DNA of 20,440 nt from RGIG3701 sp964438515 (GTDB lineage Bacteria > Planctomycetota > Planctomycetia > Pirellulales > Thermoguttaceae). The first letter of the stretch is position 1, and the number at the start of each line of letters is the position of its first letter. Where the stretch lies: contig CAYTLK010000065.1 of NCBI GenBank assembly GCA_964438515.1, forward strand, positions 1-20,440, written 5' to 3'. The notes beneath the pieces are model-generated. The model made no database searches, was not told the DNA's origin, and saw only the letters and a list, made by a program, of their open reading frames with translations. Shown piece by piece: positions 9,442 to 16,628 of the stretch. The translations under genes were made by a program, and so were the position numbers.

Positions 9442-10377
9442 ATGAAAACGAAGCACAAAGCTTTCACTCTCGTAGAATTGCTCGTCGTTATTGCAATCAT
9501 CGGAATGCTCGTCGGACTTCTTCTTCCGGCAGTCCAAACGGCTCGCGAGGCGGCTCGGAAAATGTCGTGCAGCAACAACATGCGTCAAATCGCGCTCGGA
9601 ATGCTGAACTACGAATCCGCCATGAAGACTCTTCCGCCCGCTTACAGTAATTCAACCTGCAAAAATCTCGACTTCGGAAAAGAAAATTATGGAAATCACA
9701 ACGGTTTAATCTTCATTTTACCGTACATCGAACAGCAGCAGGTGTACGACCAATTCGATCTCAGCAAAAACTGGAACGACACTTCCACAAATACGAAATC
9801 TTCCATCTCGAACCAAGAGGCGGCTCAGGTTCAAATCAGCGCGTTTCTCTGTCCTTCAGCGGGAACTCTCAATGATACGAATAACGTACGCATATTCGCC
9901 GGCGACTACACCGCAAATCAAGCTCTGCAAGTCGCTGCGATTCAGGCCGCGAAAAATGCAAACAGCACGCTGACACATGAAGTAAAGCAGTACCGCAGTG
10001 CACTGATGGAGTTCCGAAAAAGCGGCACAACAGGCGTTTATCCCACGAAACTCGCGGACGTCAGCGACGGTCTTTCAAACTCCATGCTGTATTTTGAAGA
10101 TGCGGGCCGACCTTTCCGCTACAAATATGGGAAACACGACGGAACCGACCTCGGCGACGCGCCTTGGGCCGACCCGAATCAAACGTATGGAGTCGATTAT
10201 TTTCCGTTCCAGAACGTCACCAACAACAACGAAACGTACAGTTTTCACGCAAACGGCTGCACGTACTCGTTCTGCGATGGAAGCGTCCATTTCATGACCG
10301 ACAGCATGGATCCCGACACGTACATCAGCCTCTTCACGCATAATGAAGGAGATTCGATCGGCGCCTCTGTCGAATAA
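9442..10377 (+). CDS. DUF1559 family protein with prepilin-type N-terminus and H-x9-DG tail
   Basis: A 311-residue protein of the family that is greatly expanded in planctomycetes. The N-terminus is a type IV pilin/pseudopilin leader: basic MKTKHK, then A-FTLVELLVVIAI and a hydrophobic helix to about residue 30, followed by the family hallmark AVQTAREAARKMSCSNNMRQI. The residue before the cleavage Phe is Ala, where most relatives have Gly. The C-terminus carries H-x9-DG (FHANGCTYSFCDG). The protein is expected to be cleaved by a prepilin peptidase and held in the inner membrane by its N-terminal helix; the family's function is not established. AAAGGAG six bases before the ATG fixes the start. 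The lipoprotein gene that follows is a common partner in planctomycetes, so the two probably form an operon. Confidence 0.93.
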   Translation: MKTKHKAFTLVELLVVIAIIGMLVGLLLPAVQTAREAARKMSCSNNMRQIALGMLNYESAMKTLPPAYSNSTCKNLDFGKENYGNHNGLIFILPYIEQQQVYDQFDLSKNWNDTSTNTKSSISNQEAAQVQISAFLCPSAGTLNDTNNVRIFAGDYTANQALQVAAIQAAKNANSTLTHEVKQYRSALMEFRKSGTTGVYPTKLADVSDGLSNSMLYFEDAGRPFRYKYGKHDGTDLGDAPWADPNQTYGVDYFPFQNVTNNNETYSFHANGCTYSFCDGSVHFMTDSMDPDTYISLFTHNEGDSIGASVE

Positions 10378-10831
10378 AATTTTACCCTTATTTTCAATTA
10401 AAAAGAAAGGTTTTACAATTAATAAATATGTTATTTTAATGTTTCTCGCTGCGTGTTCTTTTTCTCTTACGGGCTGCGGTTCTGGAAATCATGCGGTCCC
10501 GGCGAGCGGAAAAATCATGTGGAAAAACAAACCTCTTGAATACGGAATCGTTTGGTTTATTCCTGAAAACAAGGAACTTTCGCCGGCACAGGGAGAAATT
10601 CAGGCGGATGGGTCGTTTGAACTCGAAATTCCCCGCGTTTCTTCCGGCGCACAGGTCGGAAATTACAAAATTTGGGTTTCGTGCTATAAATCGCAGAATC
10701 CCCAAATGGAAGGAAAGGAGGTTTTCAACGACAAATACCTTCTTCCCAAAAAATATCAATCCACTGAAAACAGCGGTCTGACCGCCGCCGTTACGAAAAA
10801 CGGTACGAATTATTTCGCTTTGACTCTGTAA
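10343..10831 (+). CDS. Small lipoprotein, transthyretin/carboxypeptidase-regulatory-like
   Basis: A 162-residue reading frame counted from the ATG at 10343, which overlaps the DUF1559 gene by 35 bases and has no Shine-Dalgarno. Internally there is a classical lipoprotein signal peptide: NKY, hydrophobic VILMFLAACSFSL, then the lipobox LTGC. The mature part (ASGKIMWKNKPLEYGIVWFIPE ... GSFELE ... VGNYKIWVSCY) matches the small beta-sandwich lipoproteins often encoded next to DUF1559 genes in planctomycetes. The true start is uncertain: the frame has ATG only at 10343 and 10439 near this point, and 10439 would cut the signal peptide to 13 residues. GAAAGG (10405-10410) sits 7 bases before an ATT codon at 10418, which would give (M)NKYVILMF..., an ideal signal peptide. 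Function unknown; likely envelope-anchored. Confidence 0.8.
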   Translation: MKEIRSAPLSNKILPLFSIKKKGFTINKYVILMFLAACSFSLTGCGSGNHAVPASGKIMWKNKPLEYGIVWFIPENKELSPAQGEIQADGSFELEIPRVSSGAQVGNYKIWVSCYKSQNPQMEGKEVFNDKYLLPKKYQSTENSGLTAAVTKNGTNYFALTL

Positions 10832-10838
10832 AACACGC

Positions 10839-10884
10839 CTCCGGGAACGCGGAAAAACGACTGCGTTCCCGGAGCCTTTATATT
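10839..10884 (+). terminator. Rho-independent terminator after the DUF1559-lipoprotein pair
   Basis: A perfect 12-bp stem, CTCCGGGAACGC (10839-10850) with GCGTTCCCGGAG (10863-10874), has a 12-base loop and is followed by the T-rich CCTTTATATTTT. It lies 7 bases after the lipoprotein stop codon. Confidence 0.8.
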
Positions 10885-11014
10885 TTGCACATAAATCTAA
10901 ACTAAACTTTTGCCGCACTCCTGAAGCTCTAAAATCGTCTTGCACACTCCACCGCTCCTGTAAAATATCTTTAGGATTCTTCAAAACCTAAAACTTAAAA
11001 CAGGAGTTTAAAAA

Positions 11015-12703
11015 ATGAGTATGTTTTGCTTTCAATGTCAGGAAACACTGCGAAATGAAGGCTGCACACAACACGGAATGTGCGGAAAATCCAGCGATTG
11101 TTCCAATCTGATGGACGTTCTGCTTTATGCCGACCGCGGTCTGGCGCTCGCTGTGGAAATCGCAGAAATTCCCGTCCCGAATGAAGTCGGACGTCACATC
11201 GAACGCACCCTTTTCACCACGATTACAAACGCAAATTTCGACGAACTGCGTCTTGAAAGTCTCATTCGCGAAACTCTCCGAATGAGAAACGAAATCGTAC
11301 ACGATTACGGTGAAAAGTTTGCCGACCGAACCGACGATATTCTTTTCTGGAACGGTGCAACTCGCAACGAATTTCTGGCAAAAAGTCCAATGACGAGCGT
11401 GCTGACCGCGGACGACCCCGATATTCGGTCCATGAGAGAAATGCTGCTTTACGGAATGAAAGGAATCGCCGCATACGCCTGGCACGCGCAGCGCCTCGGA
11501 TTCGTAAATGATGAAATCTCCCGATTTCTCGTCCACGGTCTCGCACACTCCGCAGTGCCGGACCAATGTTCTGCCGCAACGCTTCTTCCGCTGTTGAAAG
11601 AGTGCGGAAAAATAGCGCTGAACGCGATGCAGCTCCTGAATGCCGCAAATACGCATCATTTCGGCGAGCCGGAATTCACGCTCGTACGTACGACCCCTGG
11701 AACGCGGCCGGGAATCCTCGTTTCCGGTCACGATTTATGCGATTTAGAGGATCTGCTGATTCAAACGATGGACGTCGGGATCGATATTTACACCCACGGC
11801 GAAATGCTGCCCGCAAACTGCTATCCGGAATTAAAAAAGTATCCTCACCTTCGCGGAAACTACGGCGGCGCATGGTGGCGTCAGAATCAGGAATTTGAGA
11901 CGTTTCACGGCCCCATTTTGATGACGAGCAACTGCCTCATTCCTATTCAAGATTCGTACAAAAATCGAATTTTCACGACCGGAACGGCTGGCTGGCCCGG
12001 AACAAGGCACATTCCGGAACCGGAAACGGGTCATTTGAAAGATTTTTCAGAAATCATTGGTCTCGCGAAAACCCTTGTGCCGCCCGAGCCGGTGCGTACG
12101 CGTTCCGACGGGACGGTCATCCCGGATTTTCTCCCTGCCGGATTCGGTTTCACCCAGCTTAAAAAGGCTGCGGAAGAGATTATGGCGGGCCTGAAATCCG
12201 GCGAAATTCGGGATTTACTCATCATGGCCGGCTGCGACGGACGACATTCAACCCGTCAATATTTCGAAAAACTTGTAAAAGATGTACCGAACGACACGCT
12301 CATACTGACAGCCGGATGCGCCAAATACCGCTGCAACCATCTTCCTCTCGGAAGCATCGGCGACCTTCCCCGCCTGCTCGACGCCGGTCAGTGCAACGAT
12401 TCCTGGTCCATCCTCTCCTTTTTGAAACAGCTCGGCGAAATGATGAACGTTCGCAGCCTCAATGAACTTCCCGTCCATTTTCACATCGCGTGGTACGAAC
12501 AGAAAGCGGTCGCCGTCCTTCTGGGAATGCTCGCCATGGGAATAAAAAACATTCATCTCGGCCCCACCGTTCCTGCATTTTGTTCGAAAAATGTACTAGA
12601 ATATTTGACGGAAAATTACAACATTCAGAAAACAAAAAGCGTGAGCGAAGATATTTGTGAATTCTGTACAGACAAAAAGCTTGAGGAAATTCCGAAAAGT
12701 TAA
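11015..12703 (+). CDS. hcp: Hydroxylamine reductase / hybrid-cluster protein, class I
   Basis: A 562-residue cytoplasmic iron-sulfur-oxygen protein. The family reduces hydroxylamine to ammonia in vitro and acts as a nitric oxide reductase or in nitrosative-stress defence in vivo. The four N-terminal cysteines C5, C8, C17, C23 have the C-x2-C-x8-C-x5-C spacing of the strict-anaerobe (Desulfovibrio-like) type that binds a cubane cluster. All hybrid-cluster ligands are present: H239, E263, C307, C407, C435, C460, E495 and K497, nearly identical in number to the Desulfovibrio vulgaris set. AGGAG (11002-11006) lies 8 bases before the ATG. No hcr reductase partner is adjacent, as expected for this class, and the gene appears monocistronic. 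I looked for an FNR/HcpR-type palindrome in 10885-11000 and saw nothing convincing. Confidence 0.96.
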   Translation: MSMFCFQCQETLRNEGCTQHGMCGKSSDCSNLMDVLLYADRGLALAVEIAEIPVPNEVGRHIERTLFTTITNANFDELRLESLIRETLRMRNEIVHDYGEKFADRTDDILFWNGATRNEFLAKSPMTSVLTADDPDIRSMREMLLYGMKGIAAYAWHAQRLGFVNDEISRFLVHGLAHSAVPDQCSAATLLPLLKECGKIALNAMQLLNAANTHHFGEPEFTLVRTTPGTRPGILVSGHDLCDLEDLLIQTMDVGIDIYTHGEMLPANCYPELKKYPHLRGNYGGAWWRQNQEFETFHGPILMTSNCLIPIQDSYKNRIFTTGTAGWPGTRHIPEPETGHLKDFSEIIGLAKTLVPPEPVRTRSDGTVIPDFLPAGFGFTQLKKAAEEIMAGLKSGEIRDLLIMAGCDGRHSTRQYFEKLVKDVPNDTLILTAGCAKYRCNHLPLGSIGDLPRLLDAGQCNDSWSILSFLKQLGEMMNVRSLNELPVHFHIAWYEQKAVAVLLGMLAMGIKNIHLGPTVPAFCSKNVLEYLTENYNIQKTKSVSEDICEFCTDKKLEEIPKS

Positions 12704-12807
12704 AAAAAGATGAGGGTTTATCCACTCAAAAATACGGGAAAATCGAAGAATTTTGGAGAAAATTGGGGGAGAAATGAGAAAAATTTTAAAAATGTCGCAT
12801 CCCCCCC

Positions 12808-12835
12808 TTGTTTTCGAAACATTTATTGCTATAAT
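12808..12835 (+). promoter_or_regulatory. Strong candidate promoter of the tRNA-tuf cluster
   Basis: TTGTTT (12808-12813), a 16-base spacer and a perfect TATAAT (12830-12835) lie 35 bases before the first tRNA. The upstream region 12704-12807 is AT-rich with a run of seven C (12801-12807) just before the -35 box and holds no gene I can support. Confidence 0.7.
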
Positions 12836-12870
12836 GTTTCATGTTGTGTGAGGGCTTAACGCTCCAATCC

Positions 12871-12943
12871 GCTAGGATAGCTCAATTGGCAGAGCAGTTG
12901 ATTTGTAATCAACAGGTTGTGGGTTCGAGTCCCACCTCTAGCT
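12871..12943 (+). tRNA. tRNA-Thr (anticodon TGT)
   Basis: A 73-base cloverleaf. D-stem GCTC/GAGC, anticodon stem GTTGA/TCAAC with loop TTTGTAA (anticodon TGT, reads ACA), T-arm GTGGG-TTCGAGT-CCCAC. The acceptor GCTAGGA/CTCTAGC has a G-U pair at 6-67 and an A-C mismatch at 7-66. Discriminator T; CCA is not encoded. First of four clustered tRNAs. Confidence 0.95.
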
Positions 12944-12986
12944 TTTCCTAAAAGTTAGCGGGCATAACGCTAATCATAACATATAA

Positions 12987-13068
12987 GGTGGAATTCCCGA
13001 GTGGCCAAAGGGGGCAGACTGTAAATCTGCTAGCAGTGCTTTCCATGGTTCGAATCCATGTTCCACCA
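12987..13068 (+). tRNA. tRNA-Tyr (anticodon GTA)
   Basis: An 82-base class II tRNA with a long variable arm. Acceptor GGTGGAA/TTCCACC, anticodon stem GCAGA/TCTGC with loop CTGTAAA (anticodon GTA), T-loop TTCGAAT, discriminator A. CCA is not encoded. Confidence 0.96.
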
Positions 13069-13077
13069 CTCCCAAAT

Positions 13078-13148
13078 GCGGGTGTAGCTCAATGGTAGAG
13101 CCATAGCCTTCCAAGCTAAAGACGAGGGTTCGATTCCCTTCACCCGCT
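13078..13148 (+). tRNA. tRNA-Gly (anticodon TCC)
   Basis: A 71-base tRNA. Acceptor GCGGGTG/CACCCGC, D-arm GCTC/GAGC, anticodon loop CTTCCAA (anticodon TCC), T-loop TTCGATT, discriminator T. The outermost anticodon-stem pair is an A-A mismatch. CCA is not encoded. Confidence 0.95.
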
Positions 13149-13208
13149 TTCTCGAACAGCCCGCACCATAGTCTTCTTAACGATTGTGGTCCGCTTTGTT
13201 CGAAAAAT

Positions 13209-13281
13209 GCTGCTGTAGCTCAGTCGGTAGAGCACATCCTTGGTAAGGATGAGGTCATGGGTTCGATTCCCATTGGCAGCT
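13209..13281 (+). tRNA. tRNA-Thr (anticodon GGT)
   Basis: A 73-base tRNA. Acceptor GCTGCTG/TGGCAGC (two G-U pairs), D-arm GCTC/GAGC, anticodon stem CATCC/GGATG with loop TTGGTAA (anticodon GGT, reads ACC and ACT), T-arm ATGGG-TTCGATT-CCCAT, discriminator T. CCA is not encoded. Last tRNA before tuf. Confidence 0.96.
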
Positions 13282-13435
13282 TTTTTATTTTGCGTTGACA
13301 CAGGGTCGATGCAGTAATCAATAGAACACAATCGTAGTTGGTAACGGAACCACCAAGAGAGTTGGGTTTGTTAAAATCTCTGTCTTTGGGTGTTCGTCTC
13401 CGTATTTACACATTTTGTGAACTTGAGGAGTAGAA

Positions 13436-14635
13436 ATGGCTAAAGAAAATTTTGAACGAACAAAGACCCACGTCAATGTTGGTACCATCGGTCACATTGA
13501 CCATGGCAAGACCACACTGACGTCCGCCATCCTGGCGGTTCAGGCCACAAAAGGCCTGGCTCAGGTTAAGTCCTACGCCGATATCGCCAAAGGTGGTACG
13601 GTCCGCGACGCAACCAAAACAGTGACTATCGCAGTGGCTCACGTTGAGTATGAAACTGAAAAGCGTCACTACGCGCACATTGACTGCCCCGGACACGCCG
13701 ACTTCATTAAAAACATGATCACCGGTGCTGCTCAGATGGACGGCGCGATTCTCGTCGTCGCTGCTGATACGGGACCGATGCCGCAGACGCGTGAACACGT
13801 TCTGCTGGCCCGTCAGGTCAACGTCCCGAACCTCGTCGTGTTCCTCAATAAATGCGACCTCGTGGACGATGAAGAGCTCCTCGACCTCGTCGAAATGGAA
13901 GTTCGTGAACTGCTCACAAAATACGGTTTCCCCGGCGACGATGTCACCATCATCCGCGGTTCCGCGAAACCCGCAGTCGACGATCCGACCAATCCCCAGA
14001 AAGCCGAATGCATCAATCAGCTGATGGATGCAATCGACAAAGACTTCCCCGATCCGCCCCGTGAAAACGACAAACCTTTCCTGCTCGCAGTGGAAGACGT
14101 GTTCTCCATCGAAGGTCGTGGTACCGTTGCTACCGGTCGTATCGAACGCGGCATCATCCACACGGGTGAAGAAGTTGAAATCATCGGATATTCCGACGCG
14201 ACACGCAAAGTCGTCTGCACAGGCGTCGAAATGTTCAAAAAGACCCTCGACGAAGGTCAGGCTGGCGATAACGTTGGTCTTCTCCTTCGCGGTGTCAAAC
14301 GTGAAGAAATTCGCCGCGGTCAAGTTTTGGCCAAACCGAAGTCCATCACGCCCCACAGCCACTTCCGCGCTGAAGTGTACGTGTTGAGCAAAGAAGAAGG
14401 CGGTCGTGCCACCCCGTTCTTCAACGGTTACCGTCCGCAGTTCTATTTCCGTACCACCGACGTCACCGGCGCAATCACCCTTATGGGCGGCGCTGAGATG
14501 TGCATGCCTGGCGATAACGTCAAAATGGAAGTCCAGCTCATCGAGCCTATCGCGATGGACATGAACAACCGTTTCGCTATCCGTGAAGGCGGTCGTACTG
14601 TTGGTTCCGGCGTTGTCACCGAAATCATCGAGTAA
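13436..14635 (+). CDS. tuf: Elongation factor Tu
   Basis: A 399-residue GTPase that carries aminoacyl-tRNA to the ribosomal A site. Domain 1 holds the P-loop GHIDHGKT (19-26), DCPGH (83-87, with catalytic His87), NKCD (138-141) and a G5-like GSA (175-177); domains 2 and 3 follow, ending in VGSGVVTEIIE. Switch I is unusual: the near-universal ARGITIN-SHVEY is replaced by ATKTVTIAVAHVEY, preceded by AKGGTVRD (51-58). The G2 threonine (T64) is kept, but the Arg-Gly before it is not. I recall the same form in planctomycete EF-Tu, so it is probably lineage-typical. GAGGAG lies 5 bases before the ATG. The gene sits behind four tRNAs and ends in a strong terminator. A perfect TTGACA (13295-13300) upstream lacks a convincing -10. 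Confidence 0.98.
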   Translation: MAKENFERTKTHVNVGTIGHIDHGKTTLTSAILAVQATKGLAQVKSYADIAKGGTVRDATKTVTIAVAHVEYETEKRHYAHIDCPGHADFIKNMITGAAQMDGAILVVAADTGPMPQTREHVLLARQVNVPNLVVFLNKCDLVDDEELLDLVEMEVRELLTKYGFPGDDVTIIRGSAKPAVDDPTNPQKAECINQLMDAIDKDFPDPPRENDKPFLLAVEDVFSIEGRGTVATGRIERGIIHTGEEVEIIGYSDATRKVVCTGVEMFKKTLDEGQAGDNVGLLLRGVKREEIRRGQVLAKPKSITPHSHFRAEVYVLSKEEGGRATPFFNGYRPQFYFRTTDVTGAITLMGGAEMCMPGDNVKMEVQLIEPIAMDMNNRFAIREGGRTVGSGVVTEIIE

Positions 14636-14645
14636 GAATTTAAGT

Positions 14646-14682
14646 CAGCAGGCAGTTTCTCGCAGACTGCCTGCTGGTTTTT
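14646..14682 (+). terminator. Rho-independent terminator of tuf
   Basis: A perfect 11-bp stem, CAGCAGGCAGT (14646-14656) with ACTGCCTGCTG (14666-14676), is followed by GTTTTTG. It lies 10 bases after the tuf stop codon. Confidence 0.88.
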
Positions 14683-14773
14683 GTAAAAAGTAGGGAATAT
14701 TCTATGGGTCCCCCTTGCAAAAGATCCCATAAATGATATACTACTTACACTTGATATAAATGGATTTATATTC

Positions 14774-14844
14774 AGGGGCGTATCACAAGGGCAGTGTGAC
14801 GGTCTCCAAAACCGTTAATGGGAGTTCGAATCTCTCCGCCCCTG
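14774..14844 (+). tRNA. tRNA-Trp (anticodon CCA)
   Basis: A 71-base tRNA. Acceptor AGGGGCG/CGCCCCT, anticodon stem ACGGT/ACCGT with loop CTCCAAA (anticodon CCA), T-arm GGGAG-TTCGAAT-CTCTC, discriminator G. The D-stem has a T-T mismatch at 10-25. CCA is not encoded. It lies between tuf and secE, a common place for tRNA-Trp. Confidence 0.95.
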
Positions 14845-14882
14845 CTGGAAAATAAGAAATTTAGAAGTAACGGAGGTCGTCA

Positions 14883-15323
14883 GTGGGCGCTTTACTCCAG
14901 GAAATGTTAAAAATAAGTGTGTACAAGAAAAAGCAGGGCAAAGTTTGTCGCGCAGTGACGGCCGCTGCTGTTTTCGTACTCATTTCAGCGGGCATTTACC
15001 AGTTGTATAGTGCGTACTTGGCCGGACAAGGTGCGTTCTGTGTGTATGCACTTCCGCTGATTCTGACAGGGCTTAACGCTTGGTTTTCTTATCGTATTGT
15101 GAATTATGCACGTTTTGCAGATTTCCTGATTCAGGTTGAAGCAGAAATGCGCAAAGTTTCATGGCCGTCCAAAGACGAATTGCTTCGCAGCACCGTAGTT
15201 GTGATTGCTGTCATGTTCATGCTGACGATTCTTTTGTTTGGCTACGACATTGTACTGCAGTTTATCTTCCACAAAATCGGATTGGTGATGGACTATCTGT
15301 TCAAAGCAGTGCACATTTTTTAA
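14883..15323 (+). CDS. secE: Preprotein translocase subunit SecE, N-terminally extended
   Basis: The essential small subunit that clamps SecY in the SecYEG channel of the inner membrane. The conserved SecE core is at the C-terminal side: an amphipathic helix (EAEMRKVSWPSKDE, 86-99) followed by a membrane helix (about 104-130). Two further predicted membrane helices precede it (about 24-46 and 51-72), giving 146 residues and three helices. Single-helix SecE proteins are often 60-70 residues, while the E. coli protein also has three helices. The start is GTG at 14883, supported by GGAGG (14872-14876) six bases upstream. It is the first protein gene after tRNA-Trp, and nusG follows after 104 bases. 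Confidence 0.93.
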   Translation: MGALLQEMLKISVYKKKQGKVCRAVTAAAVFVLISAGIYQLYSAYLAGQGAFCVYALPLILTGLNAWFSYRIVNYARFADFLIQVEAEMRKVSWPSKDELLRSTVVVIAVMFMLTILLFGYDIVLQFIFHKIGLVMDYLFKAVHIF

Positions 15324-15427
15324 GTTCACAAGTTAAAAAATAATTATTGGAACGTTATACCACGAACGTTAAACGGTGGGAGTCAGCGACCCTGACGTAG
15401 GTTTTGTAATCAACAAAGAGACCCGAA

Positions 15428-16090
15428 ATGACAGAAGAACGAAAAACGAACGATTCTGAATGCGATAACAGAGCGGGAAATCTTAACGTTGAAATTTCTG
15501 CGCCCGATGGAAAAGTCGAGGCGGTTGAAAATGCCAGTAAAGAGTCCGATGCGCAGCTGGAATGGTACATTCTAAAGGTGCAGAGTAACCGAGAAGATTC
15601 GGTGAAACGTAACCTTGAGAAACGTGTTAAAGTTGCAGGTCTAGAAAAATTTTTCGGACAGATTATTGTACCTACGGAGAGTGTCACTGAAGTCAAAGGT
15701 GGTAAACGTAAGGTAACAAAACACAAGTTATATCCGGGTTACGTTATTATCCAGATGGAAATTAACGATGATTCGTGGTATCTGGTTCGTCAGACTTCCG
15801 GTATTGGAGATTTTGCGGGTGCCGACGGCAAACCGATTACAATGCTTCCGGAAGAGGTTGATCGTATTCTTGCAATGAATGCGACCCAGACAGAAAAAGA
15901 AGTTCCGCAAGGGCTTCGGATTGCGTTCAATGTTGGTGACAGCGTCAAAGTGACGGAAGGAAACTTCGAGAGCTTTGAAGGAATTGTTGACAGCATCGAC
16001 ACGGCAAGCGGTAAAGTCACGGTCATGATCAACTATTTCGGGCGAAGCACTCCCGTAGAACTTGAGTACTGGCAGGTAGAAGCGCTCTAA
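15428..16090 (+). CDS. nusG: Transcription termination/antitermination protein NusG
   Basis: A 220-residue NusG/Spt5 protein that binds RNA polymerase and couples it to Rho or to the ribosome. The NGN domain spans about 45-150 (WYILKVQSN at the start, LYPGYVIIQM at 101-110, SGIGDFAG at 124-131). The C-terminal KOW domain spans about 168-218 (FNVGDSVKVTEGNFESFEG ... VELEYWQVEAL). Residues 1-44 are a hydrophilic acidic extension absent from the shortest homologues (about 180 residues). AAAGAG lies 7 bases before the ATG. The 104-base gap from secE contains repeated AACGTT words (15351-15356 and 15365-15370) and a weak GTCAG/CTGAC stem (15382-15396), with no clear terminator, so co-transcription with secE is likely. 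Confidence 0.97.
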   Translation: MTEERKTNDSECDNRAGNLNVEISAPDGKVEAVENASKESDAQLEWYILKVQSNREDSVKRNLEKRVKVAGLEKFFGQIIVPTESVTEVKGGKRKVTKHKLYPGYVIIQMEINDDSWYLVRQTSGIGDFAGADGKPITMLPEEVDRILAMNATQTEKEVPQGLRIAFNVGDSVKVTEGNFESFEGIVDSIDTASGKVTVMINYFGRSTPVELEYWQVEAL

Positions 16091-16135
16091 ACCCGTCATG
16101 GGTCAACAGATTCTCTTGCAGCATATATTGTAACT

Positions 16136-16159
16136 GATTCTATAAAGAATTATAGAATC
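16136..16159 (+). promoter_or_regulatory. Perfect inverted repeat in the rplK leader
   Basis: GATTCTATAA (16136-16145), loop AGAA, TTATAGAATC (16150-16159): a perfect 10-bp hairpin 23 bases before the L11 start codon, not followed by a T-run. A second, competing short pairing, CCTAT (16159-16163) with ATAGG (16172-16176), covers part of the AGGTGG Shine-Dalgarno. The position fits a translational control leader or an operator; which of these is not decidable here. Confidence 0.5.
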
Positions 16160-16182
16160 CTATTGAAAAGTATAGGTGGATA

Positions 16183-16611
16183 ATGGCTAAGCAATTGGTA
16201 GGAACCGCCAAATTTCATGTCCCCGGTGGAAAAGCCACTCCGGCACCTCCGGTTGGTACATCTTTGGGGCAGTTCGGAATCAACCTCGGTCAGTTTACGA
16301 TGCAGTTCAACGAACGTACGAAGGGCGACCTTGGTCTTCGTATTCCGGTGATTGTTCGTTGCTACAACGACCGCAGTTTTGAATTCGAAGCGAAAAGTCC
16401 TCATTCTGTGGACCTTCTGAAAAAAGCTGCTGGCATTGACAGTGGTTCGGGAAATGTTCCGAAAGTGAAGGTTGGAAAAGTGACCCGATCTCAGATTGAT
16501 GAGATTGTGAAGCGTAAGATGGTGGATCTGAATGCGCGTTCCGTCGAAGAAGGTCGCAAATTGATTGAAGGTACCGCTCGCAGTATGGGCCTTGAAATTG
16601 TAGAAGGATAG
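16183..16611 (+). CDS. rplK: 50S ribosomal protein L11
   Basis: A 142-residue component of the GTPase-associated centre that binds 23S rRNA helices 43/44 with the L10-L12 stalk. The N-terminal domain has the proline-rich switch GKATPAPPVGTSLGQFGIN (16-34) that lines the thiopeptide binding cleft. The C-terminal RNA-binding domain includes SPHSVDLLKKAAGI and the conserved ARSVEEGRKLIEGTARSMGLEI end. Length is normal. The Shine-Dalgarno AGGTGG is close to the ATG and could be covered by leader structure. rplA follows after 17 bases, so the two are co-transcribed. Confidence 0.98.
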   Translation: MAKQLVGTAKFHVPGGKATPAPPVGTSLGQFGINLGQFTMQFNERTKGDLGLRIPVIVRCYNDRSFEFEAKSPHSVDLLKKAAGIDSGSGNVPKVKVGKVTRSQIDEIVKRKMVDLNARSVEEGRKLIEGTARSMGLEIVEG

Positions 16612-16628
16612 AGAGGAAAGCGGAAGCT

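Noticed and set aside
13295..13323. Promoter for tuf based on a perfect TTGACA
   Set aside because: No acceptable -10 hexamer is present at 15-19 bases spacing; the best match is TCAATA. A weak or alternative promoter cannot be excluded.
13140..13331. Open frame on the - strand containing NGNRTHDLILTKDVLYRLSYSS
   Set aside because: This is the familiar false peptide produced by translating the reverse strand of tRNA genes; it covers the tRNA-Thr(GGT) gene.
14683..14773. Small rpmG (L33) gene between tuf and tRNA-Trp
   Set aside because: The gap is only 91 bases and no frame shows L33-like residues.
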